Source: Candolleomyces eurysporus (taxonomy: Eukaryota; Basidiomycota; Agaricomycetes; Agaricales; Psathyrellaceae). Taken from it: 64,000 bases of DNA. Of this stretch, positions 45,601-57,019 are shown one piece after another. Both the position numbers and the translations under genes were made by a program. The stretch is from positions 62,001 to 126,000 of the forward strand of contig JANBPK010000850.1 in the NCBI GenBank assembly GCA_027579435.1, read 5' to 3'. A model generated the notes under the pieces. The model was not told where the DNA came from and did not search any database. It worked only from the letters and a program-made list of their open reading frames with translations. Positions within the stretch are counted from its first letter, which is position 1, and every line of letters begins with the position of its first letter.

Positions 45601-46519
45601 TATCATACTGACCGTAAATGCGCAAAGGAATGGTCTTGCCGCTCAACGGCATCTTCACGGAAGATTCCAAGAATTTGAAGTCCCCGTTGGCCACTGCGAC
45701 GATGTACGTCGACATAGGAGGAGTATTCTCGAATTTGGTGATCTTCCATTTCTCTTCCGGCTTGAAAGACGCGGTAAGCTCCCTCACGTTTTCAGAAACC
45801 TCCGAGTTGGGCCCGAGCAATTCCTCAGAGGTAGCAGGCATATTGCTCAGGTTGGTAGTTCCATCGCGGGAGATCATAGTGATACCAAAAGTCGCTTTGA
45901 GAAGAGGTTCATCCCAGCAGGGGAAGGCACGGCGGGCAGCAGTGGGCTGTTCATCGTTTGAGAGAGTGTAAAGCGAAGGTTCGCAGCACTTACCTCGAAC
46001 TGGGTAAGGGCGTAGCTCTTGCTCTTTCCGTCGTCCTCCCATGAAGACTTGTAGTATCCCAACATGCTTCCAGTCAGCTCACCAGAGAAGTGAATCTTGA
46101 TATCTCCTTTGGAGCCCGCAGGAAGCGGGCTTTCGAGCTGGAAGGATGCCCGTTCCTGGGTGTTGTCAAAAGACCGATCGGTAGGAGTTTGGTGGCCCTT
46201 GAGTGCATCGGAGTGGACGGTACTGTAGAGGGTTCAGTGGGACCTCCTTGTCTCACGACGCAAACGAACTTACACCTTGCCCAAGTCAAGAGCGGTGGTG
46301 TTCAATGTAATAGACGAAGTTTCCTTCACGACATCGAAGCTATATTGTTTAGCAGATGATTGGCCCCGTTGGGTGCACCACACACCTAGTCTTGACAACA
46401 CCTTGGAAGGTCGATGCCTCAAGATCTGTCTTGATGACCACATCGTAGTGAGTAGGCTTGACATCGGTCGGAAGCCTGTAATGATCTTGGTTCTCTGTAG
46501 CGGGGGCGGGAGTGGTCAT
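42607..46519 (-). CDS. APE2: M1-family aminopeptidase, copy A (Ape2/Aap1 type)
   Basis: Zinc aminopeptidase of the puromycin-sensitive type. Start MTTPAPATENQDHYRLPTDV. Landmarks: FPCWDEPLLKATFGIT, KFENTPPMSTYIVAVANGDF, the substrate motif GAMENWGLITGRT, the zinc motif VQSHEVAHMWFGN and the downstream LYLNEG glutamate. The C-terminal helical domain includes FDDLSYSKAASVL, LRMLSNYVGE, TGLNITELMENWI, VGVFRLNYTPER-like segments and EAWLGEWERRQ. About 15 short introns. A single N at 44533 breaks the frame; without it the codons match copy B. The TAG at 45587-45589 lies inside a 60-nt intron and is not a nonsense codon. It forms a tandem pair with 47815-51741. Confidence 0.88.
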
Positions 46520-47369
46520 TAAGATATCTCGAAGATGTGAGCAGTAAAGTCGTATCGGATGGAGTGGAGATAATCTGGTCTGAAATGGGTTTCTATTGCG
46601 ATTATGTGTTCCACCAGTGACGAGTGACCCGCCCTTGCTCCATCATTGGCCTGTATGGTCAGGAGACCTATATGGTAGCTGCTTGTTGGGCCACGATACC
46701 CTATGGCACCAACTCTTGTGGCACGAAGTGTCGGGGAGGCCCACAAGTTGGCCCCGGTGACGTGCATGAAGTTGTGGTTGGAGTTTGCCCTGGGAATTTG
46801 CTCGGACGATGGCAGAAGCTTAAGGTTGCCGGCATCACCGTTAAACGGGTCCACAAACGCCCAGGGCTTTTCGCAGCTCCTCGGTAAGAATGTTTTGTGA
46901 CCTTTCCGACTGTAATCATCTCCTTGATGTTACTTTCGTCGCGTTTAAAGAAAAAAAATGACAGGAAATAAGAGCGACGAACGGTTGTCACGCATTCGCG
47001 TCCTGTCACGAACTGCTGACTCTAATGAGCGCGTCTCGTCACGCCTCTCAACCTGCGTACTTCACCCGGCCGTGGCTCAAAGATCCTCGACGACACAAGC
47101 CATACTTACTTACTGTCTCAATTGGGCCACGAAACGCGGCGTGGCTCCTATCTATCCACCGAGCTGTCTGCGCGGTGTGGTTCTGAATCCGTCACGCGCA
47201 CGGCTGTGCAGAGGCGGAACCGTGAATCGGATGCAATTTAGAAGATGGCTCTACAGCAACTGGAAGCCCCGAGAGCGCAGAAAATGGCAAGCGGAGAAAG
47301 AACAGCTCTATACAATATACTATCACGCACGACACCGATCTAGCAGTGTCTATAGGGTGTGGCCTTCTA
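46520..47369. promoter_or_regulatory. Upstream region of aminopeptidase A, duplicated
   Basis: Homologous over most of its length to 51742-52518 (shared 'cctggccccggtgacgtgcatgaag' region near 46750/52000 and 'aaccgtgaatcggatgcaatttagaagatg' near 47218/52395). It was the shared promoter of the divergent aminopeptidase and dehydratase before the dehydratase on this side decayed. Confidence 0.55.
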
Positions 47370-47810
47370 ACGTTATGGACTGAAACGCCGCTCAAGTACT
47401 ACGCACACTACATTCTCGACTGCTCGGCGTGGAGGTCTGCTTTAAGCTGGATGTTCACGAGCTTCTGGCATTGAACACTCGACGCTAATCAGGCTCATGA
47501 CACTTCACTACCACTAGAATTTACACACTCATTCAAGGACCGAGGAATCTCCCACTTTATCTTGCAGAAGAAAGCCGAAATCGGTGACCATACCCACTTC
47601 GTTATCGCGTCTGGTGGAAACGCAGGGCTGCGGCTTGTGCTACCAGGAGGCTGAAATCACGGTGTAAAGTGGACATCTCGGACGGCGTTTCACCGAGTAC
47701 GCTCCAGTTGCTGAAGATTGAAGAAGCAGAAGTGGTAATTGGTAATGCATGTTACAATACCGCGTTGACCGCTACGAAGGAGTCTATTGACGCAGAACCA
47801 GATGCGCTAT
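47370..47810 (+). pseudogene. Broken 5' part of an L-serine dehydratase gene
   Basis: Corresponds to about 52530-52980 of the intact gene at 52519-53868. Recognisable pieces are a damaged WTETPLK start region, THSFKDRGISHFILQKK with the expected PLP lysine, IASGGNAG, STLQLLKIEEAEVV and AKESIDAEPDA-like codons. Small deletions disrupt the frame (for instance a loss in the 'ggtttggccgcggct' region). It stops abruptly at about 47810, where the 3' end of aminopeptidase copy B begins, which marks the duplication junction. Confidence 0.8.
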
Positions 47811-47814
47811 TTAA

Positions 47815-50800
47815 TCATCGCCGACGCTCCCATTCGCCTAGCCACTCCTCCAGGTCCTTCGTCGACCTGTCAATATACGCAATCTTCGCCCGAATCGTGT
47901 CCAGAGTCTGGTTCAGCGACTGGTTGTACTTGGACGTGTCCTTGTCCTTGAAAAAGTCTTCCACGCTCTGCAGATCCTTCTGAGTCGACAAAAAGTCCAT
48001 AGAGTACCGCACCAAGTATTGCATCGTAAAGTTGCCTTCAAAGCGTTTGGAAAGCTAACCACCAAATTAGATCAGCTACGCGGCAAGAACACTTTAGGTC
48101 ATCCATACCTCGGCGTAGTGCTCTTGGAAATACTCGAACAACAGTTTTCGTGTCTTGAAGTTGGCAGCTAGCCCAGCAAAGTAGTACATGATGTCCTGAT
48201 CCCTCGCCTTGGTCGAGATAGCGTCAAAGGTCCTCTTAATAAGCGCCGAGTCCTGTGCATTGCCGAACGCAATCCTGGTTGATGTTCAAACATTAGTCAA
48301 TTTCCCTACCCGGAGGAAGAAGCACTAACATGGCAGCGATCTTCTGCATAGGAGTCTTGGGCTTGTCGTGTGCTCGAAGGATGGCCTCATACTCGGCTTC
48401 ACCACCGTACTTGACAGCGGTCGAGAAAATGACCTGCTGCAAATCGGCAGGAATCTTGGAGTCATCCCCAGTCTTGGCGAAGTGGTCAAAGCGGCTCTTC
48501 AACTCATCGAGCACCCTGTGAACAATGGCAAGGTCAGGAGATAACCGTTAAGGATTCGCAGACTGCCTACTTAGGTTCTTTACCACCAGCAGCTTGAGTG
48601 ATAGCAAGTTTACGGAGGAGTTTGACGTCTCTGGAGTCGGATTCGTTGAACTCGTAACCCAATCTATCGACGATGGGGGTGAAGAGGCTCTGTGACGCAT
48701 TCAATAAAGGAGTGAGCTAACAGGAAAGCAAAAACCTACTCGACGGAAGGCATTCAACTTGTCAACGACTTCAGGGTGCTCCCACCAGATCGATACAAGG
48801 CCGCTGATGCTGTCACCAATACCGTCCCAAACCAGATCTAAGGGGAGCGTGAGTATTGAGACGACCAGAGATAACTTCGCCTGACGTACATTCGGTCTCG
48901 TCCTTGAGCTTGTCGACGACAGTCAAAGCGCTGCTCAACGGAGCCAGACCAGCCTTGGAGAGTGCCAAGACGTCATAAACCAGTCCCAGCCGGTCATTGA
49001 CACTGATGACAGAGTCCTTCTTCGAGGCCTCTTCAGCGATCTTGACCAACCGCTCTGGGGTGTAGAGGACGCGGTCTGTAGAACACCCATTTTAGTGGGA
49101 ACTGAAAAGCTAGGGGGTGAGGGCAAAATAAGACTTACAGACGCCGACAGTGCCTGCGTTCAATTTAAACGGCTTGGATGTATCAACAGGGAAAACACGT
49201 TCTCGCTCCTGAAGAATCGCCGTCTTGTCGACGCTGACCTTCCCTCCATCTTGGGCGGAAAGAACAAATAATGGGATATTCCTAGTAGATGAATCGGTGT
49301 AGGCCGACATAAAACCATTATTCGTTAGCTTACACTTTTCGGGGTAAACACCAATGAAAAAGGATTTGTGGCGCAAGGGTCACCACAGACCGAAGAAGAG
49401 GCAAACAACGGAAAGAACGGTGAGCTCACCAGATAGTCTCGTCGTCTTTGGGCTCAGCAGCGCCGCTTTCCAAGAACCTATTTTGACGAACACGAATTCC
49501 GTTTGCCTCTTCGGTCACAGTGAGATAAGGGAAGCCAATCTAGTCAAACAAACAAACGAGCAATCATTCGTCAATCAGAGCCTTCGGCGCCTTGCATCTA
49601 CTTTGCAGAAAGCGCACCTTGGTGATCCAGTTCTCCATCAACTCCGTGATGTTCAATCCAGTTGCAGTGCTGATTCCCTCCCACAGATCGTGAGTCTTAC
49701 TGTTGGCGAACAACTTCTTCTTGAGATAGAGGGAGACTCCCTTCAAGAAACGGTCTTCGCCAACATAGTTGGAAAGCATGCGAAGGACTAAATCGAGTGG
49801 TAAGCGGAAGCACATTTCGTCACACAGGGGATTCATTCTTACCTGAAGCAGCTTTGGAGTAAGAGAGAGCATCGAAAATCTTACAAGAGGTCAGCCCGTG
49901 GAAACTACATTGGTCGGGGCCGCTGAAGTTTGCATACATACCTGGTTGATATGGTTAGCATCTGGACAGTCAACCTCAATTGGGTGTGAAGACAGCTTCG
50001 CGTCCAAGCCTAGAGCACGATTAAGATGATCTGAGATGAACTCCGAGTCCACGCGCCATTCTGGGAAGATCCTGGAGAGTAGAGCAGTTAGACCCTAGTA
50101 CACGGATACATTTGAGAGGACGACTTGCTTGTCTAGAATAGTAGCGGATGAGCATTTTAACCGCTTAATTGAACGGAGACAACCCACCTGGAATAATGAC
50201 TTCACCCATCTGACCGCAATAACGTTAGTTGACAAGCAAAAGTACGCGGCACGAAACGGCGTACCAAAGTCGCGAAGCCTATTTTGCCTCACAATCAGCG
50301 GGGTATCGCATGGTGAATGTCAAATCGACGGACCTTCGTTGAGATAAAGATAGTTCCACCATTCCATGGTTGTGATGTTTCCAAACCTGGAAAATTCGAT
50401 TTACCTGGTGAGAAGCTAGAGCAAGACAAAGAGTTCAGTTGGATGACAGACCACATGTGAGCAACCTCATGGCTCTGGACAGTTGCAACACGCTTCCTGG
50501 ATTGTTGGTCCGCTCGCTCAGGGTCCAAAAGGAAAACACTGGTTCGTCCAGTGATGAGACCCCAGTTTTCCATAGCGCCTAGCTAGAAGTTAGGGTGAGT
50601 CTTCAAGAAGGGGATGAGAAATGCAGGCACCTGCATCGAAATCATGTGCCACAAGCGTATCAAGCTTGGGAAGAGGATATTCGACATTGAAGATTTTCTC
50701 GTAGAGAGGTAGAGCAGCAGCCTTGACGTCCAAAGCGAATTGTGCCTGGTGGATCACATCCGGGGTCGCTGAATAGCAGAACAGCATTAAATCGAAGGCC

Positions 50801-51741
50801 TTCTGATAATCGAAGACACTATACTGACTATAAATGCGCAAAGGAATGGTCTTGCCGCTCAATGGCATTTTCACGGAAGTTTCAAGGAACTTGAAGTCAC
50901 CATTGGCCACTGCGACAATGTACGTCGACATGGGAGGAGTATTCTCGAATTTGGTGATCTTCCATTTCTCTTCCGGCTTGAAAGACGCGGTAAGCTCCCT
51001 CACGTCTTCAGAAACGTCCGAGTTGGGCCCGAGTAATTCCTCAGAGGTAGCAGGCATATTGCTCAGGTTGGTAGTTCCGTCACGAGAGATCATAGTGATG
51101 CCAAAGGTCGCTTTGAGAAGAGGTTCATCCCAGCAGGGGAAGGCACGGCGGGCAGCAGTGGGCTGTTCATCGTTTGAGAGAGTGTAAAGTAAAGGTTCGC
51201 AGCACTTACCTCGAACTGGGTAAGCGCGTAGCTCTTGCTCTTTCCGTCGTCCTCCCAGGAAGACTTGTAGTATCCCAACATGCTTCCAGTCAGTTCACCA
51301 GAGAAGTGAATCTTGATATCTCCTTTGGAGCCCGCAGGAAGCGGGCTTTCGAGCTGGAAGGATGCCCGTTCCTGGGTTTTATCGAAAGACCGGTCGGCAG
51401 GAGTTTGGCTGCCCTTGAGTGCATCGGAGTGGACGGTACTGTCGAGGGTTCAGTGGGATCTACTTGTCTCACGACGCAAACGAACTTACACCTTGCCCAA
51501 GTCAAGAGCGGTGGTGTTCAATGTAATAGACGAGGTTTCCTTCACGACATCGAAGCTATATGCTTGCTGTTTAGCGGATAATTTGCACGATTGAATGCAC
51601 TACATACCTAGCCCTGACAAAACCTTGGAAGGTCGATGCCTCAAGATCTGTCTTGATGACCACATCGTAGTGAGTAGGCTTGACATCGGTTGGAAGCCTG
51701 TAATGGTCTGGGTTCTCTGTAGCAGGTGCGGGAGTGGCCAT
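47815..51741 (-). CDS. APE2: M1-family aminopeptidase, copy B (Ape2/Aap1 type)
   Basis: Tandem paralogue of the gene at 42607-46519 with the same exon layout. Start MATPAPATENPDHYRLPTDV. It keeps GAMENWGLITGRT, VQSHEVAHMWFGN, the LYLNEG glutamate, LRMLSNYVGEDRFLKG and NWI in the helical domain, and ends EEWLGEWERRR. Exons are highly alike while introns differ by scattered substitutions and small indels, so the duplication is not brand new. No disabling change was seen. The plus-strand dehydratase starts 777 bp upstream in divergent orientation. Confidence 0.88.
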
Positions 51742-52518
51742 GATGATATCTTGAAGATGCGAGCAGTAATGTCGTATCTGATGAAGTGCAGATAATCTGT
51801 TCTGGAATGGGGTCCGATTTCGATTATGTGTTCCACCAGTGACGAATGACCTGCCACGGGATTTGGCGGCCCATGCTGTTGCTCCATCATTGGCCTGTAT
51901 GGTCAGTCTCCTATTCGCTGCATGGTAGCTGCTCGGCTGGCCACCATACCGTATGGCACCAACTCTGGTGGCACGAAGAGTCGCGGAGGCCCATAGGCTG
52001 GCCCCGGTGACGTGCATGAAGTTGTGGTTGGAATTTGCCCTGGGAATTTGCTTTGACGATGGCAAAAGCCTAAGTTTGCCGGCATCGCCGTTAAACGGGT
52101 CATTAATTTTTCGCAACCCCTCGGGAAGGATGATGGGTGGTTTTTATGACTGCCATCATCTCCTTGGTCCTACTTTCGTCCCGTTTGCACAAAAGACAAA
52201 GGGAACAAGGGCGACGAACAGCTGTCACGCATTCGCGTCCTGTCACGAACGGCTGACTCTAATGACCGCGTCTCGTCACACCTCAAGCCGCAAACTTGTC
52301 CCGTCCGTACCCTCGACAGCCGATTCCGTACCGTCGATTAAGTTACGAAACGCGGTGTGGTTCCGTCACGCGGCTGTTCAGACTAGAGGCGGAACCGTGA
52401 ATCGGATGCAATTTAGAAGATGACTCTTGGAAGCCACTGGAAACCCCGATAACGCAGGAAACGGCAACCGGAGAAAGAATATCTCTTTATAATATACCGC
52501 CACGACATCCATTTGACA
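51742..52518. promoter_or_regulatory. Divergent promoter, aminopeptidase B and serine dehydratase
   Basis: 777 bp between outward-facing start codons, with no coding sequence supported. Long parts are shared with 46520-47369. 'tctctttataatataccgcc' at about 52482-52501 could be a TATA region for the dehydratase. Confidence 0.5.
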
Positions 52519-53868
52519 ATGTCTCTCGCAGGTGGCCTATTGACACTATGGACTGAAACCCCGCTCAAATACGCACACCAGATTTCTCGATCGCTCGGCG
52601 TAGAGGCCTACCTTAAGCTAGAGGTGCGGGTCTCATCGAATCCTGAACGTGTTCAGACTTCTGACACTTCTCTAACACTAGAATTTGCACCCTTCACACT
52701 CATTCAAGTACCGGGGAATCTCCCACTTTATCTTGCAGAAGCAAATTGAAATCGGTGACCATGCCCATTTCGTCATCGCGTCTGGTGGAAACGCAGGTTT
52801 GGCCGCGGCTTGTGCTGCCAGGAGGCTGAAATCACGGTGTACAGTGTACATCCCGGAAGGCGTTTCGCAGAGTACACTTCAGTTGCTGAAGAGTGAGGAA
52901 GCAGAGGTCGTAGTTGTTGGCGCATACTACGATGCCGCGTTAGCCGCTGCGAAAGAGTTCGTTGACGCAGAACCAGATTCGTGAGTTCTCTTTGAATTCT
53001 ATATGTCGACGACTTTTGAACAAACAATGCAGAGTCATGGTGCCTGCGTACAACGATCCACTGGTTTGGGAAGGTCACAGCTCCATGATCAGAGAGATTG
53101 ACGATGAGATCTCCAAAAAGCCTAGTGCAATCTTCTGCAGCGTAGGAGGGGCAGGATTGCTCGGTGGCATTCTAAAAGGATGCAAGGTTGTCGGATGGGA
53201 GGACGGCAAGTTGCTTCCTGGTTGCTTAGAGTGTTGCTGACGACTTTGGTTTCACAGTCCCAATCGTAGCGTTGGAGACTATGGGCTCGGATTGCTTCTA
53301 TCATTCAATGTCCTTGAACAAGGGGCGTTTCAATGCTGAGAAAAAGGAGTTGCCGCCCACAGTCGAACTGGTCCATGACAAGGTCAACGACGTGTATCTC
53401 GCGCATTTCAACAAGTTCGATTCAAAAGCGTCTGGGTCGTTGGGGGCCTCTGAACCGGCCGGGGCTGTAGTGAGAATGGCTTTAGACTGGCCAGGTGGGG
53501 TGAAATGCGTCAGCGTACCAGATGGCATAAGCATGGAGACCCTGGCACTGTTCGCCAGTCAGTCGAATGTGTTTTAACGAGGAAGCTGTCTTGCTCACGC
53601 GCCTATAGATGACCAGAAGATGATGGTGGAATTGTCCTGCTCTACCACCCTCGTTCCAGCATACCACCGAGCTCTCTTCAATAAACTCCTGCCTGGAGAC
53701 TCTTCAGAAGAAGAGCGGACCGTCGTATTTATCGTCTGTGGGGGCTTCAAGGTTTCTTTATCCGACGCAGCGGAGTGTCAGAATCTCCTGGAGACCGACC
53801 CTCGAGGTAATGGGGAGACATGGACAGTGAAATGTGACGATGGAAGTCTGTTCACATTTGACAAATGA
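52519..53868 (+). CDS. L-serine/threonine dehydratase (Cha1/SDS type)
   Basis: PLP enzyme converting L-serine (and threonine) to pyruvate (2-oxobutyrate) plus ammonia. Start MSLAGGLLTLWTETPLKYAH, then YLKLE, an intron, and NLHPSHSFKYRGISHF with the Schiff-base lysine. Then VIASGGNAGLAAACAARRL, VYIPEGVSQSTLQLLKSEEA, VPAYNDPLVWEGHSSMIREI, the phosphate-binding SVGGAGLLGGI, VALETMGSDCFYHSM, ASEPAGAVVRMALDWPG, VELSCSTTLVPAYHRALFNK and VVFIVCGGFKVSL. About 370 aa with five or six introns. It is intact, unlike its two relatives at 47370 and 57020. Confidence 0.88.
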
Positions 53869-54129
53869 CTCGAAAACCGTGAAATTTTGGGCCCCATTAA
53901 ATATAGAGATACAGGGCATTGGCACAGAAAGAACCTGATTAGATAGAGTATGTATGTAACTGGAAGCACCTCATGATCAGTAAGAGCTCTTCAAAGTGAA
54001 GCACGGCGCATGCGACGTACCTATTGCCTATCTTCCTTCAGCCAACAAGGCTTGCTTGAGGTCACCGTTAAATCAACCAACCACATTCCCATGGCCACCG
54101 TCACCAGAGAGAGCGAGAAAACGAGTTCC

Positions 54130-54707
54130 CTACCGAATCATAATCAGGACAAAAAGCGCAATCTCCGCTGCCCCTACCACAGCCGCAACCTGCAATACAC
54201 TCCATCCAGCCGTAACGAACGGGCGACCAAAAATCCGAGTGTTCGACTGTCCAACGGTCTGAACAGCTTCGTCAGAGAAGATGGCTTCTTTATGTCTGTC
54301 GGCGAAATCGTGTGTGGAGTGTCGGGCGCGGAAGAAGGCAATGATAAAGAGGAAGAAACCAAGTATTGCGAATAGGAGCCCGACTGGTAGTCATCCACGA
54401 TTTGGAGACGGTGGGTAGGTACAGGGAGGTAAGAAGACCGGGGATGAACGGATGGGTAGGATGGGTAGGATGATGAATCGGTTAGCTGAAGGAGAAGAGT
54501 ACACCGACAGAAGAGAAAAGACGTACTATGATGGAACGCAGGATCAAATAGCCGTAGAATGGTTAGAGCATACCCGAGTGCACCAAGAGCCGTCCGACTG
54601 TACGCTCCATGAAACGTTCGCTGCCGAGCTCTAATCTCGACGAGTTCATTGATATCTGAGGCCTGGAAGAACGATTGTCGACGGTGACCTCTATCGAGTT
54701 TATCCAC
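54130..54707 (-). CDS. DUF202-type membrane protein
   Basis: The first clear exon encodes INELVEIRARQRTFHGAYSR and TALGALGYALTILRLFDPAF. The following exons give a hydrophobic LLFAILGFFLFIIAFFRA-like segment, then RPFVTAGWSVLQVAAVVGAA and ALLVLIMIR before the stop at 54130-54132. The RARQR...RTALGALGYAL block and multiple membrane segments fit the small DUF202 family of unknown function. The true start may lie further upstream than 54707, because no ATG is seen before the conserved part in this exon. Confidence 0.6.
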
Positions 54708-55176
54708 AGTTAGGAGGGAAAAGCGTTAGCTCTTTGCTATCCACGAGAACTGCTTGCTCACCGGTAAGTATGTGATTCCCCTCGATTGTGGACTCGCGGC
54801 ATTTTGCGGCAGGGAGAGCAATATTAATGGCGTTAGAGCTAATAACTCGTCACCTTTGCCGTTCAGCGAGTCACCAGTAAGTGAGATGGCAATGGCGCCG
54901 TTACCGCAGAAATAAGGCAATCCCTTGAAAGTCTGGGCGATCCAGGCAGGACTAAAGGTGATAAAGCAAGGCGCCTGTGAGGATCCAATCCGGATCGACA
55001 GCCCTGAGAAATAATCCGCTTCCGTTGAAGCTGAACCGGATCAACCCCAAGTCGCTTCAACAACCGCTGACGCTTATTTCTCTGTTCTCCTCTTATGATC
55101 CTCGAGCTATCCAACTCTAATTTTGAACGCTTTTCTCTTTCTATCGAAGCTATCCTACTACATGCTCATATAAAAA
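54708..55176. other. Intergenic, no gene seen
   Basis: Upstream of the DUF202 gene; it may contain that gene's first exon. Nothing else is recognised. Confidence 0.35.
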
Positions 55177-56240
55177 TTTAACGTGCTCTTGGTCGACAGT
55201 GCCAGCCATTGCTGGCCGGACAACTGCCTACAAGCCCGAGGCCCACGACAAGGGAGCACGAGGAAGGAGGCGCTCAGCGCGCCTCCCACCCACCTCGGGA
55301 AGGAGTCGGTGATCATCGGATTGAACGGCAGGAAGCTTGGCTATATCTACCCCCAGAGGCGGGATAGACATGTCAGTTTGCGCATGCACCGTCTCCTCAC
55401 ATCGAACTCAGGCCGGCTCTACGGCGACGACTCTTAGGAAGTCGGGTGGTCACTGGGAAACGGCCGGAAGCTTGGCTATATCTACCCCCAGAGGCGGGAT
55501 AGACACGTCAGTCTGCGCAGGCGCCGCCCCCTCACACCCGACTGAGTACTCAGGTCTACTTTACGACTACTGGTACTACTATAGTGTTTAACGTGCTCTT
55601 GGTCGGTGTCGCCAGCGATTGCCGAACGACTACCTACAAGCCCGAGGCCCACGACAAGGGAGCACGAGGAAGGAAACGCGCTGGGCGACTTCCCACCCAC
55701 CTCGGGAACGAGTCGGTGGTCATCGGATTGAACGGCAGGAAGCTTGGCTATATCTACCCCCAGAGGCGGGATAGACATGTCAGTTTGCGCATGCACCGTC
55801 TCCTCACACCGAACTCAGGTCGGCTCTTTGGCTACGACTCGGGAGTCGGGTGGTCACTGGGAAACGGCCGGAAGCTTGGCTATATCTACCCCANTAGGGG
55901 ATAGACACGCCAGTCTGCGCAGGCGCCGCCCCCTCACACCCGACTCTACTTAACGTGCTCTTGGTCGGCGCCGCCATCTTTTGTGGACGATCACCTAAGC
56001 CCGAGGCCCACGACAAGGGAGCACGAGGAAGGAAGCGCACGGGGCGCTTCCCGCCCACCTCGGGAAATTAACTACTTGTCGAGTCGGTGGTCACTGGGTA
56101 CGACAGGGAGCATGGCTATACCTACCCCCGAAGGCGGGGTAGTTACACCAGTTCCCGTGTCACCGCCCCTCGCACCCGACTCGACTCTACGACTACTACG
56201 ACTATTACTACGACAAGCAAGCTATCGACTGCGATGTAAG
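55177..56240. repeat. Complex tandem repeat array (about 0.36-0.41 kb units)
   Basis: Three units begin with 'ttaacgtgctcttggtcg' at about 55178, 55588 and 55949. Each contains 'aagcccgaggcccacgacaagggagcacgaggaagg' and 'cccacctcgggaa'. The first two also hold two copies of 'gaagcttggctatatctacccc(cagaggcgg)gatagaca', and the third a diverged copy. Unit periods are about 410 and 362 bp. An ambiguous base lies at 55893. GC-rich, with no coding sense in either strand. It may be a minisatellite or a decayed mobile-element end. Confidence 0.85.
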
Positions 56241-57019
56241 TAACGTAACATTACAGAACGAGCGGCGAAGATATCATATCCGACGACATAATGAACAGCG
56301 GGTCCCCATCCTACACGCCACTCAGACGACAAGGATGCTGAACCACATCTACCGCGCAGGCTCGACGCGTCAGTGTCCGTCGACGACGAGCTCACGAAAG
56401 GTATACATACCTGACGCAGTGACGCCGCCTGAAAGGAGAGAGAGAGCGCTACTAGGCGGATTGTCGTTCGCGAAGGCGAGAACAGGCCACCAATCGTAGG
56501 CAGAGTAGAAAGCAGAAGACAAGAGAGAAGAGGGGATGGAGAAAAAAGCGAGAGGAGGGGACGGTCTTTATAGGCCAGCAGAGGTGGCTGGCGGGGTGCC
56601 AAAAATAGGCCAAAACCACGCCCGTTAGCTAGAGACAAAGGAAAGGTCAGCCAACTAAGCTAGCTTGTGAATTTCAGAGGCGGAAGATGACGATGCTAGC
56701 ATCATCGTCGCTATTTTTGTGTTGTCGATCTGGCGGTCAGCCTCAACTGAAAGAGGGTTTCGCACTCGTTTGAGGGATCTGGGGTGCCCGCGTCGAGTGC
56801 TAGTGCTGGGCGAGGCCTGCAAACTTTGCTTTGAACAGAGTTAGCTCTTGGTTTCCAAGTATTCACGGACGGTTTATTCGGCGTGCAGTTCTGAGTCGAC
56901 GTGAAAGACGATGTCATCCTCTTCCTTTCCGCCTGTTAATTGAATTTCGATCGATCCTTTGGGCTAGGCTTACCGAGCCTACTCGCCGGCCGACTACGAG
57001 CGAACGCGTAATGCCAACG
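56241..57019. other. No gene seen
   Basis: A segment between the tandem array and the dehydratase relic. It holds a purine-rich tract ('ggagagagagagcg', 'gaagacaagagagaagagggg') and a possible TATA near 56570. The flanking repeat array makes a mobile-element remnant possible, but no terminal repeats or enzyme domains were found. Confidence 0.35.

Noticed and set aside
55177..56240. Tandem array as a long terminal repeat retroelement
   Set aside because: No reverse transcriptase or integrase fragment, primer-binding site or target-site duplication was seen nearby.
56222..56638. 138-codon minus-strand frame
   Set aside because: The translation is Leu/Ser/Pro-rich from a purine-rich tract, with no domain; it lies next to the tandem array.
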